From NCBI RefSeq assembly GCF_014202415.1, contig NZ_JACHGR010000001.1, forward strand, positions 186,001 through 250,000: 64,000 nucleotides of DNA, read 5' to 3'. The stretch comes from Tolumonas osonensis (GTDB lineage: Bacteria > Pseudomonadota > Gammaproteobacteria > Enterobacterales > Aeromonadaceae). Numbering within the stretch: position 1 is the first letter of the stretch; every line of letters starts with the position of its first letter. Positions 14,957 to 23,950 of the stretch are shown piece after piece. The notes below the pieces were generated by a model. The model was given only the letters and a program-made list of their open reading frames with translations. It ran no database searches and was not told the DNA's origin. Made by a program: the position numbers and the translations under genes.

Positions 14957-16156
14957 TCATGCAACCGTGATACGGGCAAATTTACGCTTGCCTACCTGCC
15001 ATACAGCCGTACCGGCAGTGACCAGCAATTTACCATCCGCCACGACCTCACCATCACGTTTCACCGCGTTCTGTTTGATCATACGCAGTGCTTCCGAGGT
15101 GGTTTCTACCAGCGCGGCTTCCTTCAGCAGGTTACCGACGGCAATACCTTCTGCCGGAGCAGCAACGGTAACTTCCGGCATTTCATCCGGGATCGCGTTT
15201 TTAGAGAACCGCTGAGTGAAATCGTTATGCGCTGCTTCCGCTGCCGCTTCATCGTGATAACGGGCAATGATCTCTTTGGCCAGCCAGATTTTCACATCAC
15301 GTGGGTTCAGTTTGTTCGCGGCAATGTCGGCCTTGAACTGGGTGATTTCTGCCAGCGGACGAGTAGACAGCAGCTCGTAGTAGCTCCACATCAGCTCATC
15401 CGAGATCGACATGATCTTGCCGAACATATCATTCGGCGCATCATGTACCCCGATGTAGTTACCGGCGGATTTGGACATCTTTTTCACGCCATCCAGACCC
15501 ACCAGCAGCGGCATCATCAGCACACACTGTGTCGGCTGACCGGCATCTTTCTGCAGCTCACGACCCATCAGCAGGTTGAATTTCTGATCAGTACCGCCCA
15601 GCTCGACGTCGGCTTTCAGTGCGACCGAGTCATAACCCTGCAGCAATGGGTACAGGAATTCATGGATCGCAATCGACTGGCCATTGGCATAACGTTTTTT
15701 GAAATCGTCACGTTCCAGCATACGGGCCACAGTCTGTTTCGCCGCCAGCTTGATCATGCCGGTCGCACCCAGCTCTTTCAGCCAGGTCGAGTTGTATTCG
15801 ATACGGGTACGGGCCGGATCCAGAATTTTGAACGCTTGCTCCGCATAGGTCTGCGCGTTGATTTTGATCGCTTCTTCCGACAACGGCGGACGGGTTGCGT
15901 TCTTACCGGATGGGTCACCAACCAGCGCGGTGAAATCACCAATCAGCAGGATGACTTCATGTCCCAGATCCTGGAAAGTGCGCAGTTTGTTCAGAATAAC
16001 CGTATGACCGAGGTGAATATCCGGTGCTGTCGGGTCCATGCCCAGTTTGATACGCAGTGGACGACCTTCTTTTAATTTCGCAATCAGCTCTTCTTCTACC
16101 AGGATCTCTTCAGCACCGCGCTTGATTTCAGCTAATGCGGTTTCCAACTCGGACAT
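14957..16156 (-). CDS. tyrS: Tyrosyl-tRNA synthetase, KMSKS type
   Basis: 399 residues of a class I aminoacyl-tRNA synthetase. The ATP-binding HIGH-like motif is HLGH in [14 protein letters not shown] (near residue 50) and the second signature is [12 protein letters not shown]. The C-terminus has an S4-type RNA-binding domain ([20 protein letters not shown]). It charges tRNA-Tyr. The KMSKS form differs from the KFGKT form of E. coli TyrS and resembles the TyrZ-type enzyme. The start at 16156 (MSELETAL) is chosen because GGAG lies 7 bases before it; an upstream in-frame ATG at 16174 lacks a site. Confidence 0.96.
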   Translation of the reverse strand: MSELETALAEIKRGAEEILVEEELIAKLKEGRPLRIKLGMDPTAPDIHLGHTVILNKLRTFQDLGHEVILLIGDFTALVGDPSGKNATRPPLSEEAIKINAQTYAEQAFKILDPARTRIEYNSTWLKELGATGMIKLAAKQTVARMLERDDFKKRYANGQSIAIHEFLYPLLQGYDSVALKADVELGGTDQKFNLLMGRELQKDAGQPTQCVLMMPLLVGLDGVKKMSKSAGNYIGVHDAPNDMFGKIMSISDELMWSYYELLSTRPLAEITQFKADIAANKLNPRDVKIWLAKEIIARYHDEAAAEAAHNDFTQRFSKNAIPDEMPEVTVAAPAEGIAVGNLLKEAALVETTSEALRMIKQNAVKRDGEVVADGKLLVTAGTAVWQVGKRKFARITVA

Positions 16157-16265
16157 GCTTTTACTCCAATACATTCAGCAAATGGGGCACAGTTTACGAA
16201 ATGGCTGCCCACATGAAAAGCAAGTAAACTGCCGGTAACTCATTTCATGATGCAAGAACAGGTAT

Positions 16266-17369
16266 ATGACGCTCTATATTGGTCTGATGTCCGGTACCAG
16301 CATGGATGGTATTGATGCCGCGCTGGTGAATTTTGATCCACAGCGTGATCGGCCGGAACTGGTGGCAACGCATGCCAGAAGCTGGCCGGAAGATCTGGTT
16401 CAGCAGCTGCACGCGATCTGCGCCCCCGGCGAAAACGAAATCGACCGCATGGGCTGGCTGGATCAGAAGGTGGCGGAAGAGTTTGCCGCCGCCGTGGCCG
16501 ACTTGCTGACGCAGGCTGGTATCCGCCACGATCAGGTCTGCGCTATCGGCTCGCACGGACAAACCATCCGTCACCGCCCAGAGCTGGGCTTCACACTGCA
16601 AATCGGCAACGGTGCCCGACTGGCGGCCCTGACCGGTATTGATGTGATCTGTGATTTTCGCATGAAAGATATTGCCCTCGGCGGACAGGGCGCCCCGCTG
16701 GTACCGGCATTTCATCAGGCGGTCTTCGGCAAAGAGAACGAAACCCGTTTTATTCTCAATATCGGCGGTATCAGTAATGTCTCGGCCTTACCCGGCCATG
16801 CCGATCAGGTCTTCGGATTCGATACCGGCCCCGGCAATACCCTGCTGGATGCCTGGTTCCGGCGTCATCACCACGGCAGTTATGATGCCGGCGGACAGTG
16901 GGCCGGCGGCGGGCAGATCCATCAGCCGCTGCTGACCCGACTGCTGAGCCATCCCTACTTTGCCCAGCCCTACCCCAAGAGCACCGGACGAGAAACCTTT
17001 ACCCTGGACTGGCTGTTGCAGCAACTGGCGGTCTGTCCGCAAGTCAGCCCGCAGGATGTACAGCGCACCTTGCTGGAGTTCACGGCGCTGACGATTAGTG
17101 ATGCTTTACGACCTTTGGCCGATACCGCACGGCTTTATCTCTGCGGAGGCGGTGCGCACAATCCGCTGCTATGTGAGCGGATCGCAGCATTAATGCCAGG
17201 CTGGCAGGTGACATCAACCCAAGCACTGGGCATGCATCCGGATTGGGTGGAGGCGATCGCGTTTGCCTGGCTGGCGCACTGTTTCTGCGAACATCGCCCC
17301 GGAAATCTGCCAGCCGTCACCGGTGCGACCAGGCAGGGTATTCTCGGCGCATTTTATCCGGCAAAATAA
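16266..17369 (+). CDS. anmK: Anhydro-N-acetylmuramic acid kinase
   Basis: 367 residues of the AnmK family, with the N-terminal ATP/sugar motif IGLMSGTSMDGIDAAL, the glycine-rich GGQGAPLVPAFHQA and the FILNIGGISN and GFDTGPGNTLLDAW motifs. It phosphorylates and opens 1,6-anhydro-MurNAc released during cell-wall recycling to give MurNAc-6-phosphate. It is divergent from tyrS, 109 bases away, as in several gammaproteobacteria. Confidence 0.95.
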   Translation: MTLYIGLMSGTSMDGIDAALVNFDPQRDRPELVATHARSWPEDLVQQLHAICAPGENEIDRMGWLDQKVAEEFAAAVADLLTQAGIRHDQVCAIGSHGQTIRHRPELGFTLQIGNGARLAALTGIDVICDFRMKDIALGGQGAPLVPAFHQAVFGKENETRFILNIGGISNVSALPGHADQVFGFDTGPGNTLLDAWFRRHHHGSYDAGGQWAGGGQIHQPLLTRLLSHPYFAQPYPKSTGRETFTLDWLLQQLAVCPQVSPQDVQRTLLEFTALTISDALRPLADTARLYLCGGGAHNPLLCERIAALMPGWQVTSTQALGMHPDWVEAIAFAWLAHCFCEHRPGNLPAVTGATRQGILGAFYPAK

Positions 17370-17520
17370 TAAATAAACATCATCTATAATTATTTTACGG
17401 TGCACTATTGAGAGGCAATCAGACCTGAGCGTAGAATGAGACGCCGCAGCTTGTGACAGAACTCACAAGCTGACGCTTATAAGTAACACTGGGAATATAA
17501 TTTTATCTGAGGATACCAAG

Positions 17521-17718
17521 ATGAAAAAAGCGCTGATTCTGGCTGGTTTAGTAGCTGTTGCTCTGACTGCATGTGGTAAAAAAGAAGAAGCTGCTGCTCC
17601 TGCACCAGCTGCACAGCCAGCGGCTGAAGCTCCAGCTGCTGCAGCTCCTGCTGCTGAAGCAACCTCTGCTGCTGCACCGGCTGCTGAAGCAACTTCTGCC
17701 GCTGCAGAAACCAAGTAA
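17521..17718 (+). CDS. Small Ala/Pro-rich lipoprotein
   Basis: 65 residues. The signal peptide MKKALILAGLVAVALTAC ends in a lipobox (LTA|C), so the mature protein is about 47 residues anchored by Cys18. After GKKEE it consists almost wholly of Ala, Pro, Glu and Ser/Thr, with the decapeptide APAAEATSAA repeated twice. A GAGG ribosome site is upstream, and a hairpin follows. Low-complexity lipoproteins of this size occur beside anmK and erpA in related genomes as far as I remember; no function is evident. It could act as a spacer or adhesive in the envelope, which is speculation. Confidence 0.8.
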   Translation: MKKALILAGLVAVALTACGKKEEAAAPAPAAQPAAEAPAAAAPAAEATSAAAPAAEATSAAAETK

Positions 17719-17728
17719 TTCCTGCATG

Positions 17729-17762
17729 ACCTGTCAGGCTATAGGTCTGACAGGTCTCTTCT
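17729..17762 (+). terminator. Terminator of the small lipoprotein gene
   Basis: ACCTGTCAG (17729-17737) and CTGACAGGT (17747-17755) form a perfect 9 bp stem with a 9-base loop, followed by CTCTTCT. The T content is modest. Confidence 0.65.
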
Positions 17763-17770
17763 GAACGTGA

Positions 17771-18118
17771 TTACACCGAGAAGCTGGAACCGCAACCACA
17801 GGTTGTCGTCGCATTCGGGTTGGTCACAGTAAAGCGCGAACCTTCCAGTCCGTCGATATAATCCACCACACCGCCGACCAGATACTGCAAGCTCATTCCA
17901 TCGACCACCATCGTGACACCGTCTTTTTCTACCACGGTATCGCCGTCGTTGATCTTCTCATCAAATGTGAAGCCGTACTGGAAGCCGGAACAGCCGCCAC
18001 CGGTAATGTAGACCCGCAGTTTCAGCTCTGGATTTTCCTCTTCGGTGATCAACGTTTTTACTTTCGCCGCCGCCGCATCGGTCATCTCAATGGGAAACTG
18101 CACTGCTACGTCACTCAT
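17771..18118 (-). CDS. erpA: Iron-sulfur cluster insertion protein ErpA
   Basis: 115 residues of the A-type Fe-S carrier family. The three conserved cysteines are in [11 protein letters not shown] and the C-terminal CGCGSSF. The N-terminus ([23 protein letters not shown]) is typical of ErpA rather than IscA. It delivers [4Fe-4S] clusters to apoproteins, including isoprenoid-synthesis enzymes. It is divergent from hemL with a 203 bp spacer, the arrangement seen in other gammaproteobacteria. Confidence 0.93.
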   Translation of the reverse strand: MSDVAVQFPIEMTDAAAAKVKTLITEEENPELKLRVYITGGGCSGFQYGFTFDEKINDGDTVVEKDGVTMVVDGMSLQYLVGGVVDYIDGLEGSRFTVTNPNATTTCGCGSSFSV

Positions 18119-18321
18119 AACTACCTCTCACGGCCTGCGGCCAAACACAACGCTGTAAACTTATCGGTTAATGCGCAAATTATGTAATACCTGACTAAAC
18201 AGTTCAAGTATTACTCAATCTCATGATTCCATAATGTATCACTGGTAGATCTTTTCTGCTTTATCTGCTTTTGCGTTATAGTCGTTTGATTATTTCACAG
18301 CGAAATACGGACTGATATTCC

Positions 18322-19617
18322 ATGGCTAACAGCACACAACGTTCGGAACAACTCTTTACCGCCGCTCAGCAATCGATTCCGGGAGGGGTAAATTCTCCTG
18401 TCCGCGCCTTTAACGGAGTAGGCGGTACGCCGCGTTTTATCGCCAGAGCGGATGGGGCTTATCTATATGATGTCGATGGCAACCGCTATATCGACTATGT
18501 CGGCTCTTGGGGGCCAATGCTGTTGGGCCATAATCATCCGGCCATCAAGGCTGCCGTACTGGCGGCGGTGGAAAATGGTTTAAGTTACGGCGCACCAACA
18601 GAAAGCGAAGTGCTGATGGCCGAAACAATCCGTCAGATCATGCCAAATATGGAAATGGTTCGCATGGTGAACTCCGGGACAGAAGCCACCATGAGTGCCA
18701 TTCGTCTGGCGCGGGGGTATACCGGCCGTGACAAGATCGTGAAATTCGAAGGTTGCTACCACGGTCATGCGGACTGTCTGCTGGTCAAGGCCGGCTCCGG
18801 CGCCTTGACCCTGGGCCAGCCAAACTCACCAGGTGTCCCGGCTGATTTTGCCAAACACACCCTGACTTGCACCTATAACGATCTTGCTTCGGTTGAAGCC
18901 ACATTTGCCAGTTATGGCAGTGATATCGCCTGTATCATCGTGGAGCCGGTCGCCGGCAACATGAACTGTATTCCGCCGGTTCCCGGTTTCCTCGAAGGTC
19001 TGCGTGCGATCTGTGATCAATACGGCGCGCTGTTGATCATCGACGAAGTCATGACCGGTTTCCGGGTCAGTCTGCAGGGGGCTCAGGGTTACTACGGTAT
19101 TACGCCGGATCTGACCACACTTGGCAAGGTCATCGGCGGCGGCATGCCGGTCGGTGCCTTTGGTGGTAAGAAAGAGATCATGGCGCATATCGCACCGACG
19201 GGACCGGTTTATCAGGCGGGTACCTTGTCCGGGAATCCGGTGGCGATGGCAGCCGGACTTGCGATGTTGCACGCAATTCAGCAGCCCGGTATTTATGAGC
19301 AACTGGCAGAAAAAACCAGACAAGTCGCCGAAGGTTTAAAAGCCGCAGCCGCAAAACATGGTATTTCGCTGGCAGTTAACTATGTCGGCGCCATGTTCGG
19401 GTTCTTCTTTACTGCAGAGCCGGAAATTACCCGCTTTGAACAGGTCAGCAGTTGTGATATCGATGCGTTTAAACGCTTCTATCATCTGATGCTGCAGGAA
19501 GGTGTTTATCTGGCGCCTTCTGCTTATGAAGCCGGTTTCCTCTCGCTGGCACACAGCGATTCGGATATTGCAGAAACGCTGGCGGCCGCAGAACGCTGTT
19601 TTGCACAGATGAAATAA
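18322..19617 (+). CDS. hemL: Glutamate-1-semialdehyde 2,1-aminomutase
   Basis: 431 residues, a class III PLP-dependent aminotransferase-fold enzyme. Landmarks are [12 protein letters not shown], the [17 protein letters not shown] cofactor site, [11 protein letters not shown], and [16 protein letters not shown] with the PLP-binding lysine. It converts glutamate-1-semialdehyde to 5-aminolevulinate in the C5 pathway of haem synthesis. Full length, single gene, followed by a bidirectional terminator. Confidence 0.97.
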   Translation: MANSTQRSEQLFTAAQQSIPGGVNSPVRAFNGVGGTPRFIARADGAYLYDVDGNRYIDYVGSWGPMLLGHNHPAIKAAVLAAVENGLSYGAPTESEVLMAETIRQIMPNMEMVRMVNSGTEATMSAIRLARGYTGRDKIVKFEGCYHGHADCLLVKAGSGALTLGQPNSPGVPADFAKHTLTCTYNDLASVEATFASYGSDIACIIVEPVAGNMNCIPPVPGFLEGLRAICDQYGALLIIDEVMTGFRVSLQGAQGYYGITPDLTTLGKVIGGGMPVGAFGGKKEIMAHIAPTGPVYQAGTLSGNPVAMAAGLAMLHAIQQPGIYEQLAEKTRQVAEGLKAAAAKHGISLAVNYVGAMFGFFFTAEPEITRFEQVSSCDIDAFKRFYHLMLQEGVYLAPSAYEAGFLSLAHSDSDIAETLAAAERCFAQMK

Positions 19618-19633
19618 GCTTTCGCTGCTCAAG

Positions 19634-19665
19634 CAATAAAGGCGTGGATAACCACGTCTTTATTG
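19634..19665. terminator. Bidirectional terminator between hemL and draT
   Basis: CAATAAAGGCGTGG and CCACGTCTTTATTG pair over 14 bp with one G-T wobble around ATAA. A/T runs at the outer stem serve both convergent genes. Confidence 0.8.
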
Positions 19666-19672
19666 TTCCGCT

Positions 19673-20485
19673 TCACCACACCTGCCTGACCTTATAAATC
19701 CCGCCTAACACCATATATTCATGTTCGCCATTTAATCCACGTGGCAGCAAGGTATCAAAACAGACGATTTTGCTCAGTGGCACCTGCAGTTCGACGACTT
19801 TCGGGCCAAACCGGTAGGCTTCATCCACATCGCTGCTACAGGAGCTGAGATTATTCAGTACCAGCACCGGTTGCTGTGCCAGCTGATAACAGGGGGATTC
19901 ACTGCTGCCCCGGTACAGCGTTAAATGTTGCTGCTCCGGATACAGATGCGCCAGCTGATACTGACAAAAGCAGTACAACAGATCCAGTTGTCCTGACAGA
20001 TCATTGGTCTGATACGTCGCCCGCACACAGGCCCGCATATAGCGCAGATACGCGTCAGAATCCTGAGGCGGGATCAGTTCATGATGATAAATGGTTCTTA
20101 AGCCGAAACGGGATTCCACCCATTGTCGCCAGGCGGCACCGGCATCACTGTCCGAATCAAACAACCAGCCGAGCAGCAATTTCCGGTAATTGCTTTGTGG
20201 CCGGGGCACCGGCTCGGCATCCGGCTGCGGAGTGAGTTTGGCGTCAGGCAACCGGAAACGGACGGCCATATAATCATTGAATATACTCACCCGTTGCCGA
20301 GCGTCGCGACAGGCAACCAACCGATCAAATAATTCCGGATAAAAGGTATCAATGCCATCCAGTTGCAGGGAAGCCGGATATTGCTGATAGGCCAAGCTGG
20401 CCAGCACCGGCGCCGGAATGTTGCAGCGGTTAAGCGGCAGCGTCAGTTGCGCCAGCAGACTACGTTCATCCGGCAGAGGTTGCAT
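19673..20485 (-). CDS. draT: NAD+-dinitrogen-reductase ADP-D-ribosyltransferase DraT
   Basis: 270 residues that I recognise as DraT from overall sequence (LPLNRCNIPAPVLASLAYQ at the start, TLYRGSSES in the ADP-ribosyltransferase region, NLSSCSSDVDEAYRFG and EYMVLGGIYKVR at the end). DraT uses NAD+ to attach ADP-ribose to an arginine of the nitrogenase Fe protein when ammonium or darkness/energy limitation signals arrive, switching nitrogenase off. It overlaps the upstream draG by 20 bases, so they are translated together; in Rhodospirillum the order is draT before draG. No nif gene lies in this window. Confidence 0.88.
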   Translation of the reverse strand: MQPLPDERSLLAQLTLPLNRCNIPAPVLASLAYQQYPASLQLDGIDTFYPELFDRLVACRDARQRVSIFNDYMAVRFRLPDAKLTPQPDAEPVPRPQSNYRKLLLGWLFDSDSDAGAAWRQWVESRFGLRTIYHHELIPPQDSDAYLRYMRACVRATYQTNDLSGQLDLLYCFCQYQLAHLYPEQQHLTLYRGSSESPCYQLAQQPVLVLNNLSSCSSDVDEAYRFGPKVVELQVPLSKIVCFDTLLPRGLNGEHEYMVLGGIYKVRQVW

Positions 20486-21413
20486 CAGGCCACTCCGGTG
20501 TCAGCTCTGCACTGGCGGGTTGCAGATGATAAAGGCGCTCTGCCAGACCACAGATCTCATCATGCCAGTAGAGATGTTGCAGCCAGTCAGACCGTATCCC
20601 CCGGTAACCGTAATAGGCGCCGGCCAGTTGCCCGGCCACCGCGGCGGTGGTATCGGCGTCATCACCCAGATTGGCGGCAGCCAGAATGCAATCGGCATAA
20701 CAGTGCGTATGCCAAAAACACCATAATGCCGCTTCCAGACTCTCTAGCACATAGCCGGTACCTTTCAGGTCGCGGTAGTTCTTATCGATAAATTCAAATG
20801 TCTGCAGTGTCGCAATTGCGTCAGTTTGTGCCGGATAAGACACAGACAACACGCTCGCTTTATTGCCGCCCTGCAGCAGATTCAGCAGTTGTGCTGCCAG
20901 CCAGCCACAGGCATCGACACAGAGCGGTGCCGCATGCGTGGTGCGGGAACTCTGTCTGGCAAAGTGGATGGCCTGTTCCGGGGTCTGTAAATAAGCGATC
21001 GGAATCGGCGCCAGTCGCATGATGGAACCATTGCCGGAAGTCCAGCTGGCGGTCATGCCGGAGAACGGGTTACCGTTTTTCTGAAAACGGCGTAATGCAG
21101 CGGAAACGGTGGTTCCGATATCAAAACAATTACCGATGCTGCTGAGATAGCCGTTATCGTACCAGTCACAATAACGGTTCATCTGATCCGCAGCGTCAAA
21201 TCCGCCACGCGCCAGCAGACTGTGCGCAATGCAAAGCGCCATGGACGTATCATCGGTCCAGTAGCCTTTCTGCAGACAGAAATGACCACCTCCGACCATG
21301 TCGGTCAGTGGTTTAAATGAGCCCCGGGGCCGGAACTCCAGTGTGGTACCGACCGCATCGCCGACGGCCAGGCCGACCAGACACCCCAGCGCACGATCTA
21401 AGTTGCTGTTCAT
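20466..21413 (-). CDS. draG: ADP-ribosyl-dinitrogen-reductase glycohydrolase DraG
   Basis: 315 residues of the ADP-ribosylglycohydrolase family, all-helical with a binuclear metal site. The metal-binding motifs are GYWTDDTSMAL (about residue 60) and NLGDDADTTAAVAGQLAGA (about 250). It removes ADP-ribose from the nitrogenase Fe protein and reactivates it. The start at 21413 (MNSNLDRALG) has GGAGG four bases before it; a longer in-frame start has no ribosome site. The gene follows the EAL-protein gene by 45 bases on the same strand with no clear terminator, which suggests a four-gene operon. Confidence 0.9.
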   Translation of the reverse strand: MNSNLDRALGCLVGLAVGDAVGTTLEFRPRGSFKPLTDMVGGGHFCLQKGYWTDDTSMALCIAHSLLARGGFDAADQMNRYCDWYDNGYLSSIGNCFDIGTTVSAALRRFQKNGNPFSGMTASWTSGNGSIMRLAPIPIAYLQTPEQAIHFARQSSRTTHAAPLCVDACGWLAAQLLNLLQGGNKASVLSVSYPAQTDAIATLQTFEFIDKNYRDLKGTGYVLESLEAALWCFWHTHCYADCILAAANLGDDADTTAAVAGQLAGAYYGYRGIRSDWLQHLYWHDEICGLAERLYHLQPASAELTPEWPDATSAG

Positions 21414-21458
21414 GCATCCTCCGGATAACACGCGTTTAACCGGAAGCCCATGCAAGGA

Positions 21459-23354
21459 TTACACCGTGGTTTCTGCCGGAAAACAGCGCTGCAGATAATG
21501 CCGTAATTGTGGCAACTCCAGCGGACGGGAATAGTGATAGCCCTGAATTTCATCCACCCCGATGGCGATCACGATCTCCCGTTCAGCCGCCGACTCAACC
21601 CCTTCTGCTACGACAGTCAGCCCCAGATCATGCGCCAGTTCCGTAATATGCTGCACCAGTTGCAACTGGCGAGTATCAAGATGGATCTGCTGAATGAATG
21701 ACTTATCAAGTTTGAGTTTATCCACCGGTAACTCCTTCAGATAAGCCAGCGAGGAATAGCCAGTACCAAAATCATCCAGCGCGATACGGATGCCCGCTTC
21801 ACGTAACGAGGTCAGGATCTGCTGACTGACGGAAAAATCATGCAGCGCGATCGTTTCTGTCAGCTCCAGAACCAGTTGCTGCGGCCGTAACGGCCCCTGC
21901 CGGAACAGCTGAACAACCCGGTCTGACAGCGCCAGAGAAAACATGGATTCGGATAAATTCACGGCGACCGACAAACGCGGCAGAATGGAAGACGGCAGAG
22001 AAGACAGATCCATGATGACCTGTCGGAAAATCCAGTCCCCCAACACGTCACCCAGTCCATGCTCCTCCGCAATTTCAATGACTTCCGGTGGCGATACAAA
22101 ACCGAATGAGGCATGTTTCCAGCGCAATAACACCTCGATGCCCAGCGAATGAGGATCATCAACAACATGGATCGGTTGATAGCAGAGATACAGGCCCGCC
22201 GGACTACCCGCCTGGAGTTCAGCTCTCAGTTGTGTCGCCAGTTCGCGCCGGCGCTGGAATGTACTTTGCATCTGAATATTAAAATGCTGCACAGACACCG
22301 CACTGTTTTTCTTGGCTGCGGCAAGCGCCAGTTCGGCGAACTGAAATAGTTCAACCGGGGAGGTACATTGCTCCGGGAAGGTACTGATCCCGCAACAAAG
22401 CCGCATCCGGTGAGCCGGATCATATTCTTTTAGTACGACCTCCAGCGCTTGCATGATTTCCGGCAACAGCGTGGTGACCTGCTGCCTGGGCAATAGCAGG
22501 GCAAACTCACTGCTGCCAGTCCGGGCAATTAATGCCGTTTTTCCTGCTTTCTGACGCAAAATATCACTGAGACGCCGGAGTAACTGATCGCCGTTCTGAT
22601 AGCCAAAAAGATTATTTACTTCATGAAACCGCAGCACATTCAACAAACAAAGGCTCACTGACGTCTGCCGGATACTGCTCTGGTGACAACGTTCTTTCAG
22701 GAGTTGCGGCAAACGGGCCCGGTTTGTCAGTCCCGTCAGGGAGTCATGCAAAGATAAAAACCAGTGTTGCCGGGCTTCACGGAATAATAGATAACTCATC
22801 AGCAGGCTCAGCAGAGACAGCACGGCCAGCCCCCAGGAAATATCTCTGACGGATAAATCGATAGCTTCCATACCCCGGGTAGCACCCCGACCGGTAAAAT
22901 TCAGAACCATCAGCTTGCGGATTTCCGGTAGCAGCGCCAGGGAGTGTCGTTCCCACTCCGCAAGGATGGCAGACTCCGGTGGTGGCAAGGCAGTAATCAC
23001 CGGCTCATACTGTTGAAGGACGCCGAAGGTGCGCTGAATCAGTGCCTGTGCCCCGAAATTCTCTCTGACCAGCTTGCTTTCCGTACCATTCAGAAACACA
23101 TCCATGCGGTTCCAGGCCAGATCATAGGCCAGGGTCAGTTGTTCTGCCGAGCTTCGGCCGGCACGATAAAGTTGTAATTCAGTACAGAATTTCTGATATT
23201 CCAGCTCCAGTTGCGCCAGCGACCAGGCACTCAGGGTCGTATGGGTGGCGATGCGCTGCGACACATTCTGAAAAGATGAAAGTGCACCGACCATCCCGCT
23301 GGCCATACCGATAATGAGCAGACCTAATATGATGAATTTGGAGTAGAAACTCAT
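21459..23354 (-). CDS. Membrane-bound GGDEF(degenerate)-EAL c-di-GMP phosphodiesterase
   Basis: 631 residues. A membrane helix at about 7-27, an extracytoplasmic sensor region (about 30-172) and a second helix (about 175-196) are followed by a GGDEF domain whose signature reads GSSEF (about 279), so it should not make c-di-GMP. The EAL domain (about 375-625) keeps the catalytic residues: EVLLRW, AVNLS, ELTET, DDFGTGYSS, DKLKLDKSF, AEGVES and EIQGYHYSRP. I therefore predict an active phosphodiesterase controlled by an outside signal. Its start overlaps by 4 bases the gene for a periplasmic protein, which is a likely partner for the sensor region. Confidence 0.9.
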   Translation of the reverse strand: MSFYSKFIILGLLIIGMASGMVGALSSFQNVSQRIATHTTLSAWSLAQLELEYQKFCTELQLYRAGRSSAEQLTLAYDLAWNRMDVFLNGTESKLVRENFGAQALIQRTFGVLQQYEPVITALPPPESAILAEWERHSLALLPEIRKLMVLNFTGRGATRGMEAIDLSVRDISWGLAVLSLLSLLMSYLLFREARQHWFLSLHDSLTGLTNRARLPQLLKERCHQSSIRQTSVSLCLLNVLRFHEVNNLFGYQNGDQLLRRLSDILRQKAGKTALIARTGSSEFALLLPRQQVTTLLPEIMQALEVVLKEYDPAHRMRLCCGISTFPEQCTSPVELFQFAELALAAAKKNSAVSVQHFNIQMQSTFQRRRELATQLRAELQAGSPAGLYLCYQPIHVVDDPHSLGIEVLLRWKHASFGFVSPPEVIEIAEEHGLGDVLGDWIFRQVIMDLSSLPSSILPRLSVAVNLSESMFSLALSDRVVQLFRQGPLRPQQLVLELTETIALHDFSVSQQILTSLREAGIRIALDDFGTGYSSLAYLKELPVDKLKLDKSFIQQIHLDTRQLQLVQHITELAHDLGLTVVAEGVESAAEREIVIAIGVDEIQGYHYSRPLELPQLRHYLQRCFPAETTV

Positions 23355-23866
23355 TCATTGCCCACACTGACAGACCGCAATTGCCATATCATGGCACTGT
23401 GATATGAAGGCTTATCCAGCTCCGGATGCTGACTCAAAGGATATACAACCCAGATCGGGCCTTTATTTCTGCGGGTCAGTAGCTTGCCATCCTGCGTTAA
23501 AGCCAGCAGCACATCGTATTGATAGGCATCAGCGACTGACAACGAGGTGAAATAGTTATTCAGTGCGGTAGCATTGAGCGTGGCCACATCCTGTAAGTCC
23601 AGACGATCCAGCAGGTCGCGCAACAACACCCCGCTATACGTATGCGAACCCTCTGTCCAGGGTGTCGTGGTGGTGATGTGTCTCTGGGGCAATGCCTGCA
23701 ACTGGGCCAGCGTAAAATTCGTTGTCTGTTTCCCCTTCACGGTCAGGAGGACCGGCGAAACAGCCTCCGACGGGGACGACGGTAGCCTTTTCTCCTGCGC
23801 CCAGCCGGAGACCGCCACTAACATTCCCAGAAAAAAAACGACCGCTGCCCTGCTTCTGCATCCCAT
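23351..23866 (-). CDS. Periplasmic molybdopterin-domain-like protein, cysteine ligand missing
   Basis: 171 residues with a signal peptide ending near VSGWAQ. The rest resembles the small oxidoreductase molybdopterin-binding (sulfite-oxidase-type) fold: TVKGKQTTNFTLAQLQALPQ, TYSGVLLRDLLDRL, DAYQYDVLLALTQDG and KGPIWVVYPLSQHPEL. The mature protein has no cysteine at all, so the usual molybdenum ligand is absent. It is probably a ligand-binding or sensory module rather than an enzyme. GAGG lies 6 bases before the ATG at 23866. It overlaps the EAL-protein gene by 4 bases, so I infer it signals through that protein's periplasmic loop. Confidence 0.75.
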   Translation of the reverse strand: MGCRSRAAVVFFLGMLVAVSGWAQEKRLPSSPSEAVSPVLLTVKGKQTTNFTLAQLQALPQRHITTTTPWTEGSHTYSGVLLRDLLDRLDLQDVATLNATALNNYFTSLSVADAYQYDVLLALTQDGKLLTRRNKGPIWVVYPLSQHPELDKPSYHSAMIWQLRSVSVGNE

Positions 23867-23950
23867 CACATTCCTCGCTTATGCCGATAAAAGCATCAGT
23901 AAACGAGTGGCATTCGCAAAAAGATCACATCACTGCGGGTTATTTATTCA

